Assembly (NCBI GenBank): GCA_963971225.1
Contig: OZ020267.1
Span: 95,035,648 to 95,099,647, forward strand
Direction: 5' to 3'
Source of the DNA: Melieria omissa
Taxonomy: Eukaryota; Arthropoda; Insecta; Diptera; Ulidiidae
DNA length: 64,000 bases
The notes beneath the pieces were generated by a model. It was not told the origin of the DNA. It saw nothing but the letters and a program-made list of their open reading frames with translations, and made no database searches. Below, one piece after another: positions 46,709 to 57,162 of this stretch; position 1 is the first letter of the stretch, and each line of letters opens with the position of its first letter. Both the position numbers and the translations under genes were made by a program.

Positions 46709-49700
46709 ATGGACTCGGAAACAATAATGACTATGACGTGTGCAGACTTAAGGGGAAAATTAGGGGAACTACATTTAAACACCACCGGACGAAAACGCAG
46801 TTTGCAAGATAGGCTCCTCCTACATTTCGGACTCGAAGCACCAAATGAGAGCGATGACGAGTCAAACCCATCGGTTTATGAAGAAGTAGCTACCGGCGTT
46901 TATACAACACCGTCACCACAGATATCTCGCTTTACATTCAAAGAGATAGAGGAAAGTCTATCAACGTTCGAGGGGGATGGGTCGCGAAACGTGACGACAT
47001 GGGCGGAGGACTTTGAAGAAAACGCAGCCGCAGTGGGGTGGGATAACACCCAAAAATTCATTTACAGCAAACAATTGCTAAAAGGCGCAGCGAAGATGTT
47101 CGTAAAAAGTGAGAGGGGACTGACAACTTGGGATCTTTTGAAAACAGCGTTAATAAAGGAATTTGGGACAAAGCTGTCGTCAGCAGATGTTCATAAACGA
47201 TTGCAAAACAGGCGGAAGCGGGCAGACGAAACACTTAGGGAATATCTGTACGCTATTATGGAAATAGGTAAGGCGGTAACCCTAGACGATGAAGACACGA
47301 TGCAATACTTCATCGAGGGCATCCCAGACAGTAATATAAACAAATCAGTCTTGTATCAGGCAAAGTCCATTTCGGAGCTAAAACAACAGATAATCATTTA
47401 CGAAAAAATTTGTTATAAACCTTCCACATCAAAGTTCAGGGGGGGAACGACGCCACAGCTTGCCATTAAAAGTGAACGATCAGAACAGCCAACGCACAAC
47501 AAAACCAATTTGCGCTGTTTCAAGTGCGGTGGCTCAAACCATTTCGCTAAACAGTGCAACAGCTCACAGTACAAATGTTTTCGCTGCAACGAAATGGGTC
47601 ATAGGTCTTTTGAATGCACACGCAAGGACGAATCAAAGGTAAAGCAGGAGGGGAACAATGTCAACACTCTCCGCAGCGGAAAAGGTCACAACAGATATAT
47701 AGGGAACCTGAAGTTTAAAAGAATTATAATACAAAACCTCGAATATAAAGCCCTAATAGATACCGGCTGCAACCTGTGTCTAATGCGCCACAGCGAATTT
47801 AAGAAAATTAATAAAGGGATAGAGTTGGAAGAAGACAAACGAAGAATGTTTGGGGTAGGTAGTGCCCAGCTAACAACAATCGGTAGATTTACCGCAAACG
47901 TTGAGGTAGACCAAATAGAATTTAAACTCCCATTCCATGTAGTAGAGGATGACGCTTTCGAATACCAGGCTATTATCGGAACCTCAATCCTAGAGCACGT
48001 AGATATTGAGGTTAGAGAACATGGGGTGCGTTTTACGGAAAAAGTTCTTGAAGAAAAAGTTAAGGAAGTGGAAATATTTAGCAAGAAGGGGAAAGATGAG
48101 GAAAGCGTTTCAGTCCATTGGAATGAGTTTGAATGTCTGTGCATGAACTACGACGAAGTTACTCGCGACGAACTAGATATATCACACCTTCATTCGAGAC
48201 ATGCAGCAGCAATAACGGCTTTAGTTCGTGGTTATACTCCACACAGAAATGCAGTAAGCCCTGTCGAAATGAAAATTATCTTAACAGACGAAGCTCCCGT
48301 GTGCCAACGAGCGAGAAGAATTTCTTACGAGAACCAATGCATCGTAGATAAACAAGTAGAAGATTGGTTAGAGCAAGGGATAATCCAACCTAGTGCGTCG
48401 GTGCACGCTGCGCCGGTTGTGCTAGTAAACAAGAAGGACGGAAGCAAACGTCTTTGCTGCGAAACTAAACAAAAAATCGTCAAAGACAATTTCCCAATGG
48501 CATTAATCGACGACATTGTAGACCGACTCCAGCAAACCAATGTTTTTACCACACTAGACCTCAAAGACGGGTTTTTTCACGTCCCAGTAGAACCCCAATC
48601 CAGAAAATATACATCATTTGTAACTCACGGAGGGCAATACGAGTTTTTGTACGCACCCTTTGGCATCTCCAACTCACCAGCAGCGTTCTGCAGATTTATC
48701 AGCGCCATTTTTAGAGACCTAATTAGGGAGGGAGTCGTGGCTATTTATATGGATGACTTAATCATACCATCCAAAGACGAGGCGGAGGGCTTGAGACAGT
48801 TAGATAGAGTGCTGGAGGTAGCAGAACGACACGGCATACGGATAAAATAGAAAAAATGCCAGTTTTTGCAAACGAGGGTTAATTTTCTGGGGTACATAAT
48901 CGAACAGGGCACGATAAGGCCTTCCGAGGAAAAAACACCAGCTATATCCACATATCCAATGCCGAAGGACAGAAAAGGCATGGAGCGTTTTTTGGGGTTA
49001 ACTTCCTATTTCAGACGATTTATCAAAAATCACGCACTGATAGCAAAACCATTATCAGATCTGTTAAAGAAAGACGTTAAATTTGAGTTAGGAGTAGAAC
49101 AATGCGCATCCTTTCAACAATTGAAAAACGAACTCATAAAATCACCAATATTGCGGCTGTTTAACCCAATGGCAGAAACGGAAGTCCACACCGATGCATC
49201 AAAATTCGGATTCGGTGGTATGCTATTACAGAAGTGGTCAGAAGATCAAGTATTTCATCCGGTGCAATTTATGAGTCGGAAAACGACACCAACACAGCAG
49301 AAGTATAGCGCGTATGAGCTCGAGGTCTTAGCAGTGGTAGAGGCACTCAAGAAGTGGAGAATATATTTAATGGGTCCCAAATTTAAAATTACCACAGATT
49401 GCAACGCGTTTGCGATGACGATGGGCAAGGAGGACGTTCCTCCTAGGATCGCGCGGTGGGCAATGTTTTTACAAGAGTTCGATTACCAAATCGAGCACAG
49501 AACTGGTTCACAGATGCGCCACGTTGACGCGTTATCTAGAGTTTACTGTTTGCTTATAGAAGACACACTCAGGCACCGGCTTAAACAAGCACAATCAGAA
49601 GACGACTGGACAAAGGCGGTAGTAAAAATATTAGAACACGCCGAATACGAAGACTTTTATATGTTTCAAGACGTTTTATATAAAGACCCTGCAAAAGAAC

Positions 49701-50980
49701 TTCTTGTAGTACCATCCCAGATGGAGGAAGAAATCATAAAAATAGCACACAGACAGGGGCATTACTCAACGAAAAAAACCCAGGAAATAATCGAAAAATC
49801 ATATTTCATACCGAAACTATATGCTAAGGTGGCAAAAATAGTAAATAACTGCATCGAGTGCATAATGGTAAACGCGAAAATGGGCAAAAAAGAGGGGTTT
49901 CTATCACCAATTACCAAAGAAAGTCAGCCGCTCTGCACTTACCACATCGACCATGTAGGCCCGATGGCAACCACAGGCAAACAATACAACTATATTTTCG
50001 TGGTGGTGGACTCATTTTCAAAATTTGTGTGGTTGTACCCCACAAAGGACACGAGTGCCGTGGCAGTAATCGAACGACTAAGAAAGCAGGCAGCTATATT
50101 CGGTAACCCTAGGAGAATAATTACGGATAAGGGCGCAGCTCTCACCTCACATGCATTTAGGGAGTATTGCTCAGATCAGGGAATCCAACATCTTCTAATA
50201 ACAACAGGGGTGCCACGCGGAAATGGGCAGGTCGAACGTATGCACCGGATCGTGGTACCCATGTTAGCTAAACTCTCTTCCGATCAGCACATTAATAACA
50301 CACCAGCTAGAAGTACACAGGCTGCACCATTTCGCATTTTGACGGGATGCGAAATGCGTCTTAAATCAGTGACACAGTTGAACGAGTTTTTGAATAACGC
50401 TGCAATAGATGAACTAAATGACGAACGCGAAGCAATTAGGGACATAGCCAAGGAAAATATCCAAAACATACAACAGGAAAATCGCAAAAACTTCGACGCA
50501 CACCGAAAAGTACCAGAAACTTATGAAATCGACGATCTAGTCGCAATCAAAAGAACTCAGTTTGGCAACGCGTTAAAACTAAAATCTAAATATCTGGGCC
50601 CATATAAAATCCTAAAAAAGTTGGGACATGATAGGTATGAAGTAGGTAAAGTCGGAGAACACGAGGGGCCTGGGCGGACATCGACGGTAGCTGAATTCAT
50701 AAAACGATGGTGTACATCATTCGGGACGAATGAATCGTCAGGACGGCCGAATGTAGGAATGGAACAACGTGGACAGACGAACGGTGACGCGGCAACTCGG
50801 ACAGGAACTGCTAGAATAGCACAAAACGAACGGACGAACGGTGACGCGGCAACTCGGACAGGAACTGCTAGAATAGCACAAAACGGACGAACAAACAGTG
50901 ACGCGGAAACCCGGACTGAAACTGCTATAATAGCGAAAAACGGACGGACAAAAGTAACGCGGACGGGCAGACAATACTGA
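46709..50980 (+). pseudogene. gag-pol polyprotein of the gypsy element, one in-frame stop
   Basis: One reading frame of 1424 codons interrupted by a single TAG at 48848-48850 (codon 714). Gag begins with a SAP-like motif (LRGKLGELHLNTTGRKRSLQ, about residues 14-33) and has two CCHC zinc knuckles near residue 270 (CFKCGGSNHFAKQC, CFRCNEMGHRSFEC). The protease shows DTG at about 351. Reverse transcriptase has YMDD at 680-683, but the usual LCxDYR motif is degraded to LCCETK with residues missing. After the stop come RT thumb, RNase H (TDASKFGFGG), integrase with an HHCC finger and D, D, E (DHVGP, TDKGA, GQVER), then a GPY/F-like LGPYKILKKL. The frame ends 229 bases inside the 3' LTR. The copy cannot make the full polyprotein without readthrough. 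Confidence 0.85.
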
Positions 50981-51123
50981 ACGACGGAGAAGAAGGAAGG
51001 CGACCGCGCACGAAGCAAGACATTCGTACATCGTTCCCGCATACGTACCTACCTCAGTTCCATTTTTATATAATTAGTTAACTGATAATATTGAATAAAA
51101 CTATGAATAAAATAAAAAACACA
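50752..51123 (+). repeat. 3' LTR of the gypsy element
   Basis: Intact 372-bp LTR, TGTAGG to AACACA. It includes three 57-bp repeats (50777-50947), which here form the C-terminal codons of the polyprotein, and AATAAA signals near its end. No clear polypurine tract is seen directly upstream; the nearest purine-rich stretch is at about 50660-50670. Confidence 0.87.
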
Positions 51124-51127
51124 TATA

Positions 51128-51910
51128 TTATTATTATTATTGGCGAGGAATGTGCACTGCGACCTGAGAGATTTATTGTGCCCCTTTCTTAGACTGCACA
51201 GTTCGCCGGTGAGTCCAGTATCCAAGAGGAATCTTAGTATATTTCCAAAGCCTCTGGAAACCCAGTCCGAACCTGGTGTAATAAAATCACCCAGGTGCTT
51301 TTTCCGTTTGTGCACTAGCTCCGGACATATGCCTACTGGTGTATTACAGTTTCATTACCCTGCAAACATAACCTACAGAGTTCGTTCCCCCTGATACCTA
51401 GTTTGGTTAGTTGATAGTTCAGTCTACAATGCTCATGATAATCCTTAGATTATTGTTTGAGAGAATCATACATTCCTTGAACCTTTTCTTGTTGTAAGAT
51501 CCAATAACCATCTTGGAATGTTCAAGGCCTGGTTGATTTTCCCAGTATTGATTCCGGATGGTTATTTCTTCTTTTCTGGTAAGGATGGATGGGGCTCCTT
51601 TGTCTAGACAACAGAAGTGTTCTGGGCCGACGAAGGGGTACATGCTCTCCTTCTTGCAAGCTTGTCCGCCTGCTCATTCCCATCAATACCGGCGTGAGCC
51701 GGAACCCAGAGTACCCATACCTGATTGTAGCGGCCAAGTTCGTTCAGCTACTCAAGGCATTCCGACACTAGTTTTGAGGACACCTGGAAGGATCTTAATG
51801 CCTTCATTGCCGCTTGGTTGTCCAAGAGGATCGCGATCTTCCAATTCCGGTATTTCCTCACCAGATTGAAGTGAGTACACCTTTCAATTGCGTGTATTTC
51901 CGCCTAGAAA
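51128..51910 (-). mobile_element. LINE fragment with RNase H, degenerate
   Basis: On the minus strand 51656-51720 encodes WVPAHAGIDGNEQADKL, the last motif of a LINE-type RNase H. Downstream homology is broken by frameshifts. The 3' end is at the left, with a TTA-repeat tail (51128-51140), and the end motif GAGATTTATTGTGCCCC (plus strand) recalls the end of the LINE at 40790. The gypsy element inserted at the edge of its TTA tail. Confidence 0.6.
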
Positions 51911-52178
51911 ATGGTGGTCTGCTTTCCCGACAGAAACTAATCTAATTTGATTTATTTCTTCTTTATATAACGTGCAAGCAAACGGGAGTACTGAGCATTA
52001 AATGTTTGAGGAATTCAGGGGGATTCCTCAGGGATTTCTGCTTGGTCACCTCTTCTATCGAATCCATATAAGGTCGAGTTTCTGTCATTATTAAAGCTGT
52101 ACTTAACACTTTCCGGTCAATTTCCACACTTCTTAAGATACACATTTCTCCTTCAAAATAATGACTCTTATTGAACAT

Positions 52179-52885
52179 TTAAGGGGGTCCTACCATGTAA
52201 ACGCCATTTTTCGAGGCGTTTTTTTGGATCTTGCAGAAGGAAAAGTATTCAATATTTTCCAATGCGGTTTTTTTTTTAATTTTTATTGGTCCTTTTAGTA
52301 TAAAAAAATCTAAGTTTAAGAAATAAGCCACAGCACCCCTGCGAAATAAGGCCTTCCAAAAGTATGTGGGTTGATGGTAAACACGACTTTGCAAAAACTG
52401 TTCGTCTGAAACACAAAAGGAAAGGTTGTTTACGATCTGCAGACTTTGCCGCTATCGTACGGTAATAATTCACATAATTATCTTTACAATTGTCAAAATG
52501 GCGGATCATGAAAAAAGCCGGTTTTTTAAGCAGATAAAAACAATTTTTTTATTATTTGTTTATAACAATTGGAAGCTCATCTTGTACCGAACGATAGCAA
52601 CAACATTTACACACATTTAAAAAAAAATTATCAAAATCCGTCCACTGGTTCCTTAGAAATGCGGGGTACCAGTTCGAAAAAAGTGGTTCTGAGAAAAACG
52701 CGTTTAAAGTTTGGCGCGCTACGGGAACTCAGTGGAAAGCGTGATAAAACTTGCCGTAAAACCTGTTTTCCCTTCGGAATTCAGCAAATTCATTTTTGTA
52801 TCTTATTTTTAAATACATTACCTTTAGAAAAATGCAACAAAAAAAATGCATTTTTTGAAAGTGTTACATGGTAGGACCCCCTTAA
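52179..52885. mobile_element. TTAA-flanked TIR element (Kolobok- or piggyBac-like)
   Basis: The element spans 52183-52881 (699 bp) between TTAA at 52179-52182 and 52882-52885. It has perfect 18-bp inverted ends GGGGGTCCTACCATGTAA. TTAA targets occur in piggyBac and Kolobok; the G-rich start fits Kolobok better (inference). No transposase frame is seen. Confidence 0.72.
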
Positions 52886-53840
52886 GCAATAATATAAAAA
52901 AAAATGTCAAAAAAATCATAAAATTCATGAATTTTTGTTTCGTGGTTTTAAGTTTTATGAACAATTCATTGATTTTTTGATAGAAAACATAAATTATAAC
53001 AGCAAAAAATCAAAACGTGATTTCATTTGGATCGAAAGTTAAATAAATTATATATATAAAAAATTTATTCACATTTATTCGGCTTTATATAACCGTTGCT
53101 GCTGTTCAAAGCCCTTTTCCTCTCAATAAAACCCAGAATCAGTTAAATTTCGTATAGCTTTACAGAAAGATACTGAATATAGTCGATTCTTATTATCATA
53201 CTGGGAGTGGCAAGTACGCATGTCTAACCTTACATAACCTGTGTCTGCCCAATAAAATAGAAACTCGTCTAGTAATTCTTACTTTTAATCGAAAATTGCG
53301 AATAGTCGAATTTTATTAGTCACGTGGTTTACAGATGGGCGTGGCCGACAAGCAACCGCAAAAAATCTGTTACCAAACCTATAATTAAAAAAAATGTAAA
53401 CATAACTTGCAACCTTTGCCTTCCATTTGTTCCTATCGTACAAATGACCACAAGTTGCAACCCTTGTTTTTTAAAGACTCGGGAAAATATTTAGACCCAA
53501 AAAATGTTGAATTTAGTAAATTCTATAAATCAGCTTAGGTTCAAACTTTGAAATTGTTTCGCTTTTTGGTTCCTACGCAGAAGTACCGTCATTTGCTCGT
53601 TTTGGATTGCGTTTGAAAATAAAACAACTTCAATTATTCAGCGCAAACGCAGTCAAAAACTAACAATCACTTTATTTACAGATTTACACTTCGCTTGTAT
53701 CTACACTTGTTACAACTTTGCTTGCTCAACATAGACTCGGCCCCCTTGCGCTGCACACTGCTGCTTTTTCACCAGTTTTCTTATCGCGCCGAAGTTTCTT
53801 GCAACTTCCAATTGGAAAGCGCTCGACCATTCTCGCAATA
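52886..53840. other. Stretch without recognised genes
   Basis: AT-rich DNA with no coding signal that I can support. Confidence 0.5.
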
Positions 53841-53917
53841 CATGCAGAATTCGAACTTGCGTCGCTCTGCATGCGACTCGCTGGACCGCGCACTAACCAA
53901 CTGAGCCACGGCGGCTG
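53841..53917 (-). repeat. tRNA-like sequence, probable tRNA-derived repeat
   Basis: On the minus strand GTGGCTCAGTTGGTTAGTGC is a perfect box A, followed about 40 bases later by a degenerate box B AAGTTCGAATTCT. The anticodon arm does not close properly, so a SINE head or tRNA pseudogene is more likely than a working tRNA gene. Confidence 0.45.
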
Positions 53918-54104
53918 ATACAACACAGCCTACTTAATGAAAATTAAAAAGCTGTTCCATAAAAAGTGCGTTCGCTGTCAAATAAAACAGCTTCGAAAAA
54001 ATTGTACGATATATCGTATAAATTTCCAGAAAGGGTTAAGCAGTTCGGTGTTGCCCCATTTTATGTTTACTTATGATGTCGGCCTGGAGATAAAGCGAAG
54101 GATT

Positions 54105-54555
54105 ACTGTTGCCAATAGGTGATACTACGGTCTCGGTAGTCGATTGGGTAGCAGAGACCTCTCTCGACTGACGAAACTTGGACTCTATAGGACTCTTCTT
54201 TTGCAGAAGCATGGACAGTGTTGTGTAACGACAAAGAGGTGCTTGGGTTGCTCGATAGAAAGGTACTTTGTAAAATCTTCGGCCCTATTCCAACGAACTG
54301 TATGAGCTGCTTCAAGACATAGACGTAGTGTAGCGAATTGACATCCAGCGGCTACGCTGGCTTGGCTATGTCTCCCGTATGGACAATGCAACTCCGGCGA
54401 AAAAGGTGTGCGGCGCGGTAGTTGAAGGTCAACGATGAGGATGGAGACCGCGTTCCCGCTGGAAAGACCAAATTGAGTTGGCCCTATCATCTCTTAGTGT
54501 AGCCGACAGGAGAAGGCGCGCGCAAACCCGGCAACAGGTTGTTGTGGCCAGTTAA
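54105..54555 (+). pseudogene. RTE-like LINE C-terminal fragment
   Basis: The plus strand, with frameshifts and stops, encodes the end of an RTE-type LINE: IQRLRWLGYVSRMDNATP, then RPRSRWKDQIELALSSL and RRRAQTRQQVV. These blocks follow the reverse transcriptase in that family. Nothing upstream of the tail is well preserved. Confidence 0.6.
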
Positions 54556-56017
54556 ATAAGTCAGTTATGCTTACTGGCATCAATGTTAAAGTGCACATGA
54601 TGGTAGTGCAATTCAGTATTTTGTTTTGCTGGATCGTTGTCATTCTGCACACTTTCTGCATACATTTGATTTTGCTAGTCGACCTTGAAGTGCTTGAGAC
54701 CTATTTTTTTTATTATGCTTTACATATCGTTCGTTCACTGGGCTGACCTCGATTGTATGATACCCGATGCAGCAACATGTGGTTCACCAACTACGCTACA
54801 TAATTATTTCAATTGCAATCAATATAACACCAACAACAACGTAAACAACACCATCAACAAGGCCAAAGCTTGAACAAAATCGATATTATTTACATTTTGT
54901 GTGTTTTTTGTTTGGGGAATAAATAGTTAAAATTTATTTGATTTGGAATTTTGGAAAATTACAATACGTATTACTTATTTGTACAATACCATAAAATGAA
55001 ATGCTAAAACTTTGAATAGCTACGAGTAGTAATGTTTTTTTTTTGTTTTGATAAGTACAATTTTTTAGAGTGTGCCGCCTCGATAGCCAGTGCCAAATGG
55101 ATTCAAAGAGATTCGAATTGTCAAATTATCATTAAGTATCGCTACTAATTTTGCCCCTTCGTATATGTGTGTATGTGTGCCTAGTCAAAATCTAAAAAAT
55201 GCCCATATTTCAAGCTAACCAGTCATGAAATTATACTAATAAACTTTTATATTAACAAAAGTGCGGCACTACTTTCACTGGCTACTGGCCACACCCGCTG
55301 GGTATAGAATATATTAATATTAACAATACTTAAGTATTTTTACGGATACCGATATATAGGTAAATATTTTCAGATACGATATTAGTGTTCTTAAAGCTTC
55401 ACGACAACTCGGTCGACGTAGTCTTAAAAAACGCAAATTTTACTTGCAACCCCTTTCTGCTGCTTGCTTCTGATTTACACGGCCCACTTCTCAACGTATA
55501 AAAACCCGCATACAAGCACAATCTGCAGATAAGATACGACTTATCTTTACAAGTTGTGGCTAATGAGTTCGCGCCGACGGCAACAAATTGAACGGGTTCA
55601 ATGGCGAATTCAACAATTCTCGATTTGAGCGACACTCAACATGTGTAAATTATATGACAGCGCTTTTGGGTCATTTGAGTTGTATATGGCTTGCAAAATT
55701 ATTCTGTTTTCCAACAAAACCACTTACAACTTAAGTGCTAACATTTTCCTGATATAAAAGTCTCACTTCTTTTCACACGTCGACAATTTTAGACAAAGCA
55801 TTTCTTTAGTTCACTATTTCTTCTGGCAACTAAATACGAAAAATAACATTATTTCCTGAAGCAATTAGCGGCTATTGCTCCTCTCTGATTGCTAAGCGTA
55901 CTTTCAGTAATCACAAAAATTAGTTATCACAATCTCCTTCATCAGCTGCACCATAGAAAACTATTCACACAAGACTTGCAAGTGGCAAACGCTCGCTTTC
56001 GACCACATTTTCTGCTA
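54556..56017. other. Intergenic stretch without recognised genes
   Basis: AT-rich, no exon or paired element ends recognised. Confidence 0.5.
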
Positions 56018-56947
56018 TTACACTGTGCGACAAAAATGAAAAAATTTTTTCACACTGGAAAAAATGCATATGGGCGTGAAACTAGAGACCAAACATAGTA
56101 GTACTGCGTACTCAGTTTTTCATTTCTACATCCTTTGTCCATTTAAAAGGACTTCAAAATTTTGAAGGGAATAAAAAATAAAAAAAATATAAAAAATACT
56201 TAGCCTCGTTAAAATATGGCGATATGTATATCAAATGAAAGAGAAAAAGCTCAAGAATTTAAATAAAATTGATTTTTTATCTATTTGTAAAAAAAGGACA
56301 TGAAAAAGGTCCTTTGAAAATTTTAATCCCCTATATCTTTGAAAATTTATATAGAATTTTCTTGAAAAGTAAGTATGTTAAAACCCAAAATCTCCTTGAT
56401 CACGTGTCAAAATTTCATTATTCTCGCTTCTTTGATTTTGTATCTTTTTTATTATTTAAAATACTGATACGCAAATAAATTAGAATATTTGTACTGCATT
56501 AGACTTGCAGCTCCCACCTTTTTTTTAATAACTTTCGAACAAATAAAATTAGCGTAATGAAATTTTAACACGTGATCAAAGAGATTTTGGGTTCTAACAT
56601 ACTTACTTTTCAAGAAAATTCGTTATAAATTTTCAAGGATATAAAGGATTAAAATTTCCAAAGGACCTTTTTCATGTCCTTTTTTTAGAAATAGATAAAA
56701 AATCAATTTTATTTAAATTCTTGAGCTTTTCCTCTTTCATTTGATATACATATCGCCATATTTTAACGAGGCTAAGTATTTTTTATATTTTTTTAATTTT
56801 TTATTCCCTTCAAAATTTTGAAGTCCTTTTAAAAGGACAAAGGATGTAGAATTGAAAAACTGAATACGCAGTATTACTATGTTTGGTCTCTAGTTTCACG
56901 CCCATATGGATTTTTTCCAGTGTGAAAAATGCTGTCGCACAGTGTTA
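56018..56947. mobile_element. Foldback element copy 2 (CACTGTGCGACA ends)
   Basis: The element spans 56021-56944 (924 bp) and is flanked by TTA (56018-56020 and 56945-56947). It starts CACTGTGCGACA and ends TGTCGCACAGTG, exactly as copy 1. Each arm is about 390-400 bp (56021 to about 56424 and about 56552 to 56944) around a loop of about 130 bp; the arms share long blocks such as GGACATGAAAAAGGTCCTTT and TTTGATATACATATCGCC. Beyond the 12-bp ends the arms do not resemble copy 1. No coding capacity. It ends 142 bases downstream of the stop codon of the minus-strand KIAA0513-like gene. Confidence 0.85.
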
Positions 56948-57085
56948 TACGCAAACTAACACAAGACTGTAAAAATATCTCTCAAGTGCGCACTGCCTGC
57001 GTAGCGCTTCGTACGATATCTAATAAATGTACTATTACTATAGACATATGTGGTAGAGGTTATAACCTATGAGTACGGAAACTGC

Positions 57086-57162
57086 TCAGGACTCCTTAGC
57101 GCCCCACAAATCGGTTTCGTGGTACATGCGGCAGATGTTGTCCTTGACGAGTTTGGTTTTAT
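57086..57162 (-). CDS. KIAA0513-like exon 7 (last)
   Basis: Encodes the last 24 residues, [20 protein letters not shown] to the TGA stop at 57086-57088. Acceptor TTTGCAG. The preceding intron is 59 nt. Confidence 0.78.

Larger units (their letters stand above)
42513..51127 (+). mobile_element. Ty3/gypsy LTR retrotransposon, split by a foldback insertion
   Basis: The element runs 42517-51123 and is flanked by a 4-bp TATA target duplication (42513-42516 and 51124-51127). Both LTRs are 372 bp, begin TGTAGG and end in CA; they differ at only about 2% of positions by eye, so insertion was fairly recent. The 5' LTR is interrupted by a 2.5-kb element. Order: LTR, primer-binding site, 1.3-kb leader, a single gag-pol frame (SAP-like, CCHC knuckles, protease, RT, RNase H, integrase, GPY/F-like end), LTR. 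No env is seen. Single frame, TATA duplication and tRNA-Leu-type primer site suggest the Mdg3/Blastopia branch (inference). The stop codon and the split LTR make it defective. Confidence 0.88.
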
